Shown here one piece after another: positions 20,832-29,649 of a stretch of 64,000 nucleotides of DNA. The stretch comes from Effrenium voratum (Eukaryota; Sar; Dinophyceae; Suessiales; Symbiodiniaceae). The position numbers were made by a program, and so were the translations under genes. How positions within the stretch are numbered: position 1 is the stretch's first letter; each line of letters opens with the position of its first letter. Under the pieces are notes generated by a model. The model had not been told where the DNA came from, ran no database searches, and saw only the letters and a program-made list of their open reading frames with translations. The stretch is taken from contig CAUJNA010000842.1 in assembly GCA_963377175.1 (NCBI GenBank), positions 65,001-129,000 of the forward strand, written 5' to 3'.

Positions 20832-21388
20832 TTGACATGTGCAGTTGGCAATATGGAAAAACACATTGCATGCTGGCAGGGTGTCATGCCAAATACTTGT
20901 ATGTTGAGGGAGGGAGGGATGGATGGAATGAGGGAGGGATGGAGGGAAGGGGAAGGGAGGGAAGGGAGGGAAGGAGGGAATGGATGGAGGGATGCTAGTT
21001 TTGTTTTTGAAAAAAGCACTCGAACTTCAAATGCGCAATATTTGAATGATCTCAATGGGCACCATTTCATGCAAACCTTTTGGAAAAAACTTTGGTCCCT
21101 TGTTGGTCCTTGGTTGGTCCATTGTTTTGATCCATTGTTTTCACTCAATCAAGGGAAATGTACACTCATTTTTTCATTGGACTGGATCATATTTTTTATA
21201 TTCATGAAATATTGGCAGTTGCAAAATGTTTGAAACAGGTCCCAAACAGTCCTAGGGAATTGCCATAGCATGTCATGTCAACATGATCTTGAGGATTTGA
21301 TAGGGTTTGCGCAGTGACTGGCATCCACCAAGTCTGTGTACAATGCCAGTGCTAGAATGTGATGAATGTGGACTGGAGAAAAAACATG

Positions 21389-21488
21389 GTTGAAAAAGTT
21401 GAAAATTTTCAACTTTTTCAACTACATTTTAAATGTAAAGTAAAGGAAAAGGGAGTTGAAAAAGTTGAAAATTTTCAACTTTTTCAAC
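21389..21488. repeat. Twin perfect 34-bp palindromes
   Basis: The same 34-base perfect palindrome (arm GTTGAAAAAGTTGAAAA) occurs at 21389-21422 and 21455-21488. The 32 bases between include the smaller palindrome ACATTTTAAATGT. Outside them, GAAAAAAC and GTTTTTTC form an outer inverted pair. The block folds back on itself and lies in the spacer between genes B and C of the transposon, so it may be a small foldback element nested there. Confidence 0.8.
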
Positions 21489-21667
21489 CCTGGTTTTTTC
21501 TATGAAGATACCCCACTTGTTTATCTTGATGTCTGATTGGCATTGATCCTTGAACATTCTGGTATTTTTACATTTGAGAGAATCCTGGATGGATGGATGG
21601 AATTTGCACTTTGCTCCATTTAGATTTGCAGCATTATAGTGCTAGAATATTTTGAGCTTCTCAGCAA

Positions 21668-22877
21668 TGGCTGCAAAGAGGAATGGCCAGAAGGATGCCA
21701 AGGCCAAGGCATCGGCCAAAGGAAAGGCAGCTGCTGCCAAGGCAGCTCCTGCCACTTTGAAGTCTGTGAAGAAGGAGCCTGACTCCCAGGAGAAGGCCTC
21801 TTCTGGCCCTTCAGTTGACAAAGCCGCCCAACAAGGATTCATCAACAGCATCAAGTATAGGGCCAACACTAAGAACGACCCTGATGCCCAGACCTTGTTG
21901 GAGGCCTGATGTTTAAGAATACAATAATAATATGCAAATTTTATTTTGCATTCAGACCCTAATTAGTAGATTTTGTTTTCCAATTTTTTAACCTTCAGTT
22001 TTTCACATTTTGAAATTTGGTAATTTTTCTCAAATCAATCTACTTTCTGTGGCCTTTGCAGGCCTACAATAAGATGAGCTCCACCGAGAAGAAGGCTCTG
22101 ATTTCGAGATTTCAGGCCCAGGGGGGCTTGAAGAATCTTTCTTGGGCAGCCGAGCTCAAGCAGGAAGCCATTGACTCCACCACTGTGACCTCCAATACTG
22201 AGAAGGGCATGTTCACTGCCTCCCAGATTTTGAAGTTCCATGGGCTTGTGGTTGGAGTCAATATCACCCAGGAGCGGCAGGATGTGGTTCTGAAGGAGCT
22301 CCTCAGAGAGAACCGGGAGGAGTTGGGCCTGGATCCCAACATCAACATCGATCAGGTGCATCCCACCATTCCTGAGCTGAGCCGCTACTACTACGAGAAG
22401 GCAAGCTCCAGCACCTCGACTTCGAATCAAGTTCAAACCACCTTGGAGGTGGGCTCCAGCTCTGTCAAGACGGACAGCTTGCTCAAGCCCATGATCGCTC
22501 ATGGGGACGAGAGCACAGGTGTCCATGAGAATCCCGGCTACGCCGCCCTGCTGGAGACCATGAAGGCCTTGCAGTCTGTGAAGGGCAAGGTCGATAAAGA
22601 GCTGGCCCTGGCCAGGAGCCTTTTGCTTGACTTGGAGGCGAACGAGACTGAGGCATTTTTGCCAATTCAGGAAGAAATTGCCACCATTTTGAAGGCTGTT
22701 GACTCCTGGTTGCTTTTCTGTCGGAAGGCCCTCAACCAGGGAAACAAAGCCAACCCAGACACAAAGCTGGAGGAGCTCAAAGAGCTGGCCTCCCAGCTTG
22801 AAACTGTGAAAGGGAGTGGTGTCGTCCACCTGGATGGCTTAAAGGGCGTCCAAAAGAAGCTGAAAGCCTTGCTGTGA
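21668..22877 (+). CDS. Transposon gene C: spliced Lys/Glu-rich protein with GC-AG intron
   Basis: Exon 1 (21668-21903) encodes a Lys/Ala-rich N-terminus (KDAKAKASAKGKAAAAKAAP) and ends DAQTLLE. Removing a 158-base intron at 21904-22061, which begins GCCTGATG and ends TTTGCAG, joins it in frame to AYNKMSSTEKKALISRFQAQ. Exon 2 runs to a TGA at 22877. The GC-AG borders and the repeated AG|GCC at both junctions match dinoflagellate introns. The second exon is helical and charged (ELLRENREELGLDPNINIDQ; LETMKALQSVKGKVDKELAL), with likely coiled coils toward the C-terminus. Total length is about 350 residues. Function is unknown. Confidence 0.7.
21904..22061 (+). other. GC-AG intron of transposon gene C
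   Basis: The 158-base segment starts GC after GAG and ends CAG before GCC. It is AT-rich compared with the exons and carries several in-frame stops. Joining the exons keeps one frame. Confidence 0.65.
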
Positions 22878-22997
22878 AGAGAACGTGCAGGAGGGAGAGA
22901 GAAAAACGACCTTGTCCTTGACTTGCTGACTGTGCAGCTTGAAATACAGCGCCAGCCATTTTCGAACTTTGTCTGAGTCATGTCAAAATATTTTGTG

Positions 22998-23012
22998 TTA
23001 CAACGAGAGAGA

Positions 23013-23048
<36 letters not shown>

Positions 23049-23075
23049 GAGAGAGAGAGAGACAGGTAGAGATAC
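22998..23075 (+). repeat. GA microsatellite
   Basis: An almost pure GAGA run of about 70 bases between genes C and D of the transposon. Confidence 0.85.
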
Positions 23076-23141
23076 AAGAATTTGCATGCGCAGCTCCTTG
23101 CTCGATGTCATGTTCAGTTGTTAGATGCAAGCTGGTAAGCC

Positions 23142-25089
23142 ATGGCATCTGTGTGGCACAAAGTGCTCCTATGGATGATTTTCTGGGATGTGACACCTGC
23201 TAGTGCCATGTTCCACAACAAGAAGAGTGGGGACAATATTTTCGAGTCCCCCACCAAACGGTTGAGGCAGCATGTTCACACACTGTTTTTGGACAACAAG
23301 CTGAGTGGACAAGAAACCCAGCTTCTGGAGAACCAGATTGGAGCTTGTCATGTGCAAGGCTTCAAAGAGCATGCAGGCCCATCTGTCAATGTCAGCAAAA
23401 AGGCTGCCAGGGACATGCTGAGAAGATGCTTGAAGGGCACAAAGTGGCCCAAAATATATACAGCTGAAATACGAATTTGGGACGCCAAATTACAAGTGGA
23501 GAAGTACGCCAAGGTAGCACTGCTGCTGCCACATGAGCTTTTGCATGTTCTTGGCACCATGAACTCAGCTGAGACTTTGACGCAACTGGATGGTGCTGTG
23601 GAGTCTGTGCAGGCGCATTGCAGGAAAGCACAAAGAGCTTTTGGCAGCCCAACGTGTGGCTTCGGATTGTGGAGTGATGCTACTCCATTCAACTGGGACA
23701 GAACAAAGACTTTGGAAATTATTTTGATCAGTTTTCCAGGGCTAGAGCCTCCACATCATACAGTCCGAATTCCGGTCTGTGTGATTCCTCATGAGTTGGT
23801 CCTCAAGGAGAAAACATTTCAAGATATTTTTAGCATCATTGCATGGAGCTTCCAGTGCATGGCCATTCAATTCATGCCCAACCACAGGCATGATGGCAGT
23901 CCTTGGTGCGTCCCAGAAGACAATTGGAGGAAACAACGGCAAGGCTTACCCTTGCCTTGTCCTGGTGTTCTTGCTGAAGTGCGATGTGATTGGAAATGTC
24001 AAGCTGAAGTGTTTGGCCTTCCCAGCTGGCAGCAAAAAGCTGGCATTTGCTGCAAATGCTCTGCCACCTTGGAAACCTTCACTGACTTCACTTCCAATGC
24101 TGTGTGGAGGACCGAAAGATACAGCCACTGGGATTTTCTGGAGAAACTCGAATCCTTGGACAGGCCAAGGACTGCTCTTTACAAATGTCCATTCTTCGCC
24201 ACCGAAGTTTTTAAATTGGATTGGCTGCAGCAGCTGCGATATGCTTGGCAATCTTCTATGGTATGTTCTGCCCAAATTTGGTGGCACCAGGCAGGAGCAA
24301 CTGAGTGCGTTGTGGCTCCGTATGAAGATATATTACGCTGACTGCGCCATCCAAGACACCATTGGCAACTTGACCTTTGGCATGCTGAGGAAAAAAAGCA
24401 CCACTTCGCCCAAGCTGAGAACTAGGGCAGCTGAGACAAGAGCATTGATCCCCTTTGGGGAATCCATTGCTCAGTCCATGCTGGACAGCGACATTCCCTT
24501 CGAGTTGGGCATCAAGGATGCCATGCATTTTTTGCAATTGTCTTATGATTGCCTTCACAAGGACCGATTCGACCAGGTCCATTTTCAGAATGTTGTCTTC
24601 AAGTTCTTGCAAACATATCAATGCCTTGGATCTTTGGCAACTGAAGAATACACTTGGCATCTCAAGCCGAAATTCCATTTGCTTGCTGAGATTGCTTTGG
24701 CTGGGGACTGCCCGTCTTTAAATTGGTGTTACCGCGATGAGGAAGCTGGAGGTAGCATCAGCAAGATTGGCCGCTCCAGAGGAGGCCAACAAACTTTGTG
24801 GTCTGTGTCCAGTAGATGTTTGCAGAAATTCTGCTGCGACTTCCAGGCGCCAGTGTTTGATGAAAAAGACTTTGGCAGCCACGCGTTGCCTGCACGTTTC
24901 TGCGCTTGCGTGTCTGACTGGCAGCTTCAAAACATCAGCAACACTGGAGGGGGGACGGCAGGAGCAAATGTCGCATGGATTGGTTGGTTAACTGGGACTG
25001 GAGGGAGGAAGGGAGGAGTCCAAGTTCCAGAACACAATTTTTTACCAAAACAAATAAGGGTCTATTTTTTTATTCGACCCTTAAATTAA
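23142..25089 (+). pseudogene. Transposon gene D: transposase-like protein with an internal lesion
   Basis: The frame from ATG 23142 runs to near 24235 (EVFKLDWL), where a short deletion and frameshift switch it to a second frame (DMLGNLLWYVLPKF) that continues past 24930; the last part into the subterminal repeat is probably not native. Conserved-looking acidic positions are D in LWSDATPFNWDR, D in FKLDWL plus the CDMLGN that follows, and D/E in CYRDEEAGGSISKIGRSRGG. These could be the metal-binding triad of an RNase H-like transposase, as in CACTA/Plavaka/KDZ relatives; that is inference from motif layout. A Cys cluster (GICCKCSATLE) precedes the second motif. It is the last of four genes and the best candidate for the enzyme that moves the element, but this copy is probably inactive. 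Confidence 0.6.
25051..25071 (+). repeat. Right subterminal direct repeat
   Basis: Same sequence and orientation as 17771-17792, followed by several GACCC/GGGTC motifs up to the right terminal repeat. Confidence 0.7.
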
Positions 25090-25138
25090 ACGCTTGTTAA
25101 AATAAAATTCGACCCTAACAAGCGCTTTCGACCCTTAT

Positions 25139-25161
25139 AAGGGTCTATTGGTCCCTCTGGG
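25139..25161 (-). repeat. Right terminal inverted repeat
   Basis: Exact reverse complement of 17699-17721. It is followed by CT at 25162-25163, matching the CT before the left repeat. Confidence 0.85.
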
Positions 25162-25163
25162 CT

Positions 25164-26110
25164 TGATGGCCTGAAGACCAAGAAGCTTTACTGTCAGCTA
25201 TCTCAGCCAGCCCCACGCCTGCTGTAGCTGCCTGTTTTCGTGTTTTCAAGGGCCGTCTCAAGAAAAAAGTTGTTTGTTTCAATATGTTTCAATATCCTGC
25301 TCATCGCACATTCTTGCTTCTCAGGCCCCTTGGCGCCGGGACTGCTCTGTGGCGCAGATTGTCCTGGCTTGGGGAGGATTTGGGTGGGCCGCGCTAAGCA
25401 CAGAAAGCCTCAAGGTCTGCTTTTTTCCTAGCACACCGACAGCCTGCGCGCCAACACTGCGGTCACCCTCAAGGCAAGCTTGGGAGGATTGGGGAAAACC
25501 TCTAGAGCCTTCCTGCTTGGTCGGTGCGTGTCAGTATGCGCCAATATGTGCCAGTGACTCTGAGAGGTTCGCAAGCTTGCGAATGAGAAAGACAGACTGC
25601 AATCCCAACTCCAGCGCACTCAAGAGTTCTCTAGAATGGTCTAAAGCGCTCAACATGTCTACACATGGCTGCAGCTTGCTGCAGGCACATACTTGGAGGC
25701 TCTGACAGCCGGTGCTGGGGCGCCTGCTTCTGAGAGACAGTCCTACCGAAGATCTTCGGCGATGACGCGGCCATCGCCTGCGAGCTTGAGACCGCTGCTG
25801 GACTACCTGCTGCAGCCCAACGGCAGTGGGCACTCCTGGTGCGGAACCTTCCTCACCGGTCCTCAGCCGGCCAAGGCTGCCGTCATCAAGAGCAAGATTG
25901 AGGCGGCCTGCAAGCTGGACACTGGCACCTCATGCCAGCGCGACTGACGACGACCTCCATGCCCTTGCAGAGGGGCTGGCCCCTCAAGTTGCAGATGACA
26001 TTCCTGCAGACAGGCGACTTTATCAAAGTCACCGGTGAGCAGGCTGCGGCATTCCTGAAGGAGACCACCTTCACCGATGGAACAGCATGCTGGCGCATGG
26101 TGTCATGACC
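25164..26110 (+). CDS. Exon cluster downstream of the transposon
   Basis: Coding-like segments continue the host-type gene after the insertion. 25164-25200 (DGLKTKKLYC) is the second half of the split exon. 25323-25425 follows CTTCTCAG and reads APWRRDCSVAQIVLAWGGFG. 25573-25630 (LANEKDRLQSQLQRTQEF) is a probable coiled coil. 25680-25945 includes RPLLDYLLQPNGSGHSWCG and AAVIKSKIEAACKLDTG. 25965-26110 includes QMTFLQTGDFIKVTGEQAAA. Frames differ between segments, as expected with introns. No family was recognised; the segments may belong to more than one gene. Confidence 0.35.
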
Positions 26111-29059
26111 TTTCCCAACATGATCCACAAAGAGCCTGACTGTGCTGAAGGTGACCGGTCGCTGGATGTTTCTTGCGCTCTTGCCCTGCCCATGCGAAGC
26201 TGAGCTCTACAGCGCAGTCTTTCGCAATCTTTTGCACTATGTTGTGTTTTCGATTGTTTCATTTGTTTATTCTCATTATTTTTTCCATTTGCAGGCGCCA
26301 GGTTTCAGTTGACAAGTGTTGGCTGACACACCTGCGCAGACCTCCAAGCCTCAGCATGTGCATACTCGCTTCAGCTGAGTTTTTGAATCATTTGGAATAT
26401 TTTGGAATATTGCATACCGCGAAGTGACAAGAACAAGATAGAACGAGACATCGCCCTCACCACATGAAACTCCATGCCGCTCAGCTTTGACCATTTGATA
26501 TCATTTGATATCACTTGATACCTAAGGCCGGCCGCGTGACACCGCTGCTTTCCTTCACATCTCCACGGGTGAAGCGCAGCCACCAGCAAACGCCAAGTTG
26601 ATCATGCTGAGCGCAGAGTGGCAATTTTCCACAGTGGCCTTTCCCAGCCTGATTCTGCGCGCGACACATCCCATCAGTCCATGGGAGGGAGAACTTGCAG
26701 TTCATCTGGTCCACAAGCCGGGGCGCAGGAGGTCGACTCAGGCTTGGAGTAGACGACGGGGGTGGATGGGGGAGTTGGCTAGAGTCTGAGGATATTTGAG
26801 GATATTGTAGAAAACTGCAGAAGAATATGTCGAAGAAGTGTAAGAATATAGATAGCCAGTTTAGAAGACAATTCAAGACGCTGAAGACTACTGAGTGGTA
26901 TAGGACACTCTAGAAAACTGCAGAAGGCAAGTGTAGTTCTTCGGCTGAGTTTCCTGCATTTTCCTACGCTTCCCAATGCTTCCCAACATTTCCCAACGGT
27001 TCCCAACGACTCCCAACGGCATCCACACAGTCCACTATAGATAAGGATAGCCAGCGGCGAGACATGCACAGAAGCAGCTATATGATTCCAGATGCTGGCA
27101 GGGCGCCAAAGGTTCCGCGGCAGAAGCGCTCGCAGCAAGTTCTGATCGCGAGGACCTGGCGCAGGCGCACGTGGTACGTGCGCGTGCGTGGGTGGGTGCG
27201 ATTGGGTGGGCAGGAATGTGCGTGCGTGCGTGCGTGCGAGGTATGTGCGTACGTGCGTGCGTGCGTGCGTGCGTGCGTGTGTGTGTGTGAGATTGTGTGT
27301 GTGATTGATTGTGATTGTGTGTGATTGTGTGTGTGATTGTGTGTGTGCGTGCGTGTGTATGTAAATAGTTCTGGTTATTATTGGTTATTTCATGTTATTT
27401 CATGTGATTTCTAAGTATTTCTATATATTTCTATGGTTTGATCGGTTGTTGCATGTTGTTGCACTGCGAAAGAAGCCACCGGTCTGCTCCATGATTTTCC
27501 AATATTTTCCACGATGCGTTTGCAGGGCGCTATCTGCGCTTCAGCAGAAGCATCGTCAGCTGCGCAGAAGGACCCAGTGCAGTGCAACTTGTTGAGCAGT
27601 GTAGCAAGATGTAAATTCATGTAAATTCAAGACAATTCAAGTAAGTGACAGTAAGTGACACCCGCACAGCTCTTGCTCAGCTTCCCCAACTGTGCCTACA
27701 CCGCGCTTGCGCTAGCCAGGACTGGAGCCCGCATTGAAACGGAGGCGGGCCGCCTCCCTGCAAGGTCGACTGCATCGCTGCAAAATAATGCAAAATAATT
27801 TCTTTTGTAGCACGCAAATATGTGTGAATATTTCTATGGTTTGATCGGTTGTTGCATGTTGTTGCGCTTTGACAGGAAGCCACCGGTGCTCCTTGAGTGC
27901 CTGTGAGATGGTGATGGTTTTGCAAGATCTTGCAAGTGATGCTGTGGGAGGCCGTGGGACATATGATGACATATGATTTCATATGATGACATTTGAGATT
28001 TTCCAATATTTTCCAATATTTTCCAATATTGAAATCGCTACACGGTCCGCCAACGCCAGTGGGGTGCAAGGGATTGAGACCTTTTTTTCCTTTTCGAAAG
28101 TGCCACAACATGCCACAACAAGGCCTTCCTCAGTCAGGAAACATGCCCCAGATGCTGGGGATGTGGGGAATTGCACTGAATTGCATGGAATTTCAAAAAA
28201 CACTCACTTTTGCAAATTCAGCCAGCTCCCAACGTATCAGCACTTGGCCCCACCCGGACCGATTCCAACATCGCTTGAAACAGCAAAGCACCATTAGTAT
28301 CTGCAAAAACTGGAACACATTCATAGCAGCAAGTTAATCCTGATGATGCTGGGGATGCTGCACGTCCGGGGAAACCCCCCTCCCAGGAGACCTAGAAGAA
28401 ACGCAGCGCTTCAACACATGCTTCAACAGAAGAATCGTCAGCTGCCCAGAAGGACCCAGTGCGGTGCAACTTGTTGAGCAGTGTAGCACGATGATGCAAG
28501 ATGTACATGTAAGATAATTCAAGTAAGTGACACCCGCACAAGCTCTTGCTCAGCATCCATCAGCTTCCCCAACCGTGCCTACACCGCTCTTGCGCTAGCC
28601 AGGACACAGGCGGAGTCCGCATGGAAACGGAGGCGGGCCGCCTCCCACGTGCGCAGAGTGTTGCAGAGTGACATAGAGTAATATAGAGTATCATAGAGTG
28701 ACACAAGATGCGAATGCGAGCAAATGATGCACACGCTTCTTCTCAGCTTCCCGAACTCTGCTTGCACCGCGCTTGTGCTAGCCAGGATGCAGACGCAGCC
28801 CGCACTGAAAAGGAGCCTGGCCATCACCTGTGTGCACGCATGTGTGTCAGCATGTTGGCGGCGAAGACGCCAAAGGTGAAGGCGCCTGATACTTTTCTCA
28901 TCTTTTCTCTCTCTTGGCAGTGCTACACAAGCCTAGGGCATCCTAGGGCATTCTAGGGCACAAGGGTGTTTTGTGGAGTTATGTGGAGTTACGTGCAGCC
29001 TGCGGCGTGAGTTTGTTTTGCCTTGCAAAAGCTACACGTCCCTATCCACGGCCCGACTC
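26110..29059. other. GC-rich DNA with low-complexity tracts, no firm gene
   Basis: A possible exon at 26600-26750 (IMLSAEWQFSTVAFPSLILR) is the best coding signal. 27170-27365 is a GTGCGTGC/GTGTGTGATT repeat. Two related blocks (27530-27770 and 28390-28650) share CAGCTGCGCAGAAGGACCCAG-like and GCTTCCCCAACCGTGCCTAC-like text, so part of this stretch is an old duplication; a third partial copy lies near 28735-28800. No gene could be assembled. Confidence 0.4.
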
Positions 29060-29640
29060 ATGAGCTTTCCCATTCCTATGCCGAAGGCAAAATCAAAGGC
29101 AAGCGCGAAGGCGGGGTGCCGAGGGGTCGCAGCCTTCTGCTTGTTGATCCACGATGATCTACGTCAATCCTGTCGCACGCTTCGTTCCATGACGCAACAA
29201 CTACAATGGTCATAGGTAAAAGATGGTCAAAGATAGGCTCAGAGCAACATAGAGCAACGGATGTCCAATTATTACTATTTTCTTGGTAGGGGAACACTCA
29301 GTGCAGCCCAACTATGCTCTGTCAATCTCTGTCACACACACACGAAAGCTGTGCCCGTGTAGGGTGCGGTTGAATGCTGCTTCCACGCGCAGGCCAAAGT
29401 CAAGGCCAAGGCAGAGGCAGCGGCTGCAGAGACGCCGGATATGGAGAACATCATGAGCGGAGAGAACTTGGGCACGCTGCTGGCCTTGGCAAGTGGAGAG
29501 CGCGCGGAGGTGGCGCTTTCTGACGGTGATCAACTCATCGAGCAGGCTGCCAAGCGAGCCAGGACTGCAGAGGAGCCCTCCAACAGTGCCGGCTTTACTG
29601 AGGAGGAGGACCGTTCCAGAATTATCCAGAATTCCATAGA
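29060..29640 (+). CDS. 5' part of a Lys/Ala-rich nuclear-type protein with GC-AG intron
   Basis: The first exon (29060-29110) reads MSFPIPMPKAKSKASAK. A 282-base intron (29111-29392) begins GC and ends CGCAG. The second exon continues in frame as AKVKAKAEAAAAETPDMENI and MSGENLGTLLALASGERAEV to about 29620. AG|GC at the donor and AG|GCC at the acceptor fit dinoflagellate splicing. The basic start, the acidic middle and KRAR suggest a nuclear protein. Downstream exons could not be followed into the low-complexity DNA after 29650. Function unknown. Confidence 0.45.
29111..29392 (+). other. GC-AG intron
   Basis: It starts GCGGGG directly after GCGAAG and ends CCACGCGCAG before GCCAAAG. Its removal joins two Lys/Ala-rich coding pieces in one frame. 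Confidence 0.5.
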
Positions 29641-29649
29641 ATCCCACCC

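Larger units (their letters stand above)
17699..25161 (+). mobile_element. 7.46-kb terminal-inverted-repeat DNA transposon with four genes
   Basis: The two ends carry the same 23-base inverted repeat, beginning CCCAGAGGGACCAATAGACC. A 2-base CT duplication flanks it (17697-17698 and 25162-25163). Just inside each end lies a direct copy of CAAATAAGGGTCTATTTTTT (17771 and 25051), and several AAGGGTC/GACCCTT motifs cluster near both ends. Inside are four plus-strand genes: a Lys/Ala-rich protein, a second KRPA-type protein with a Pro-rich tail, a spliced Glu/Lys-rich protein, and a transposase-like protein. The superfamily is not certain; the transposase is remotely like the CACTA/Plavaka/KDZ group, but the ends do not read CACTA. 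Confidence 0.8.

Noticed and set aside
17699..25161. Assignment of the 7.46-kb transposon to the CACTA superfamily
   Set aside because: The ends read CCCAGAGGG, not CACTA, and the apparent target duplication is 2 bases rather than 3; only a distant relation of the transposase is possible.
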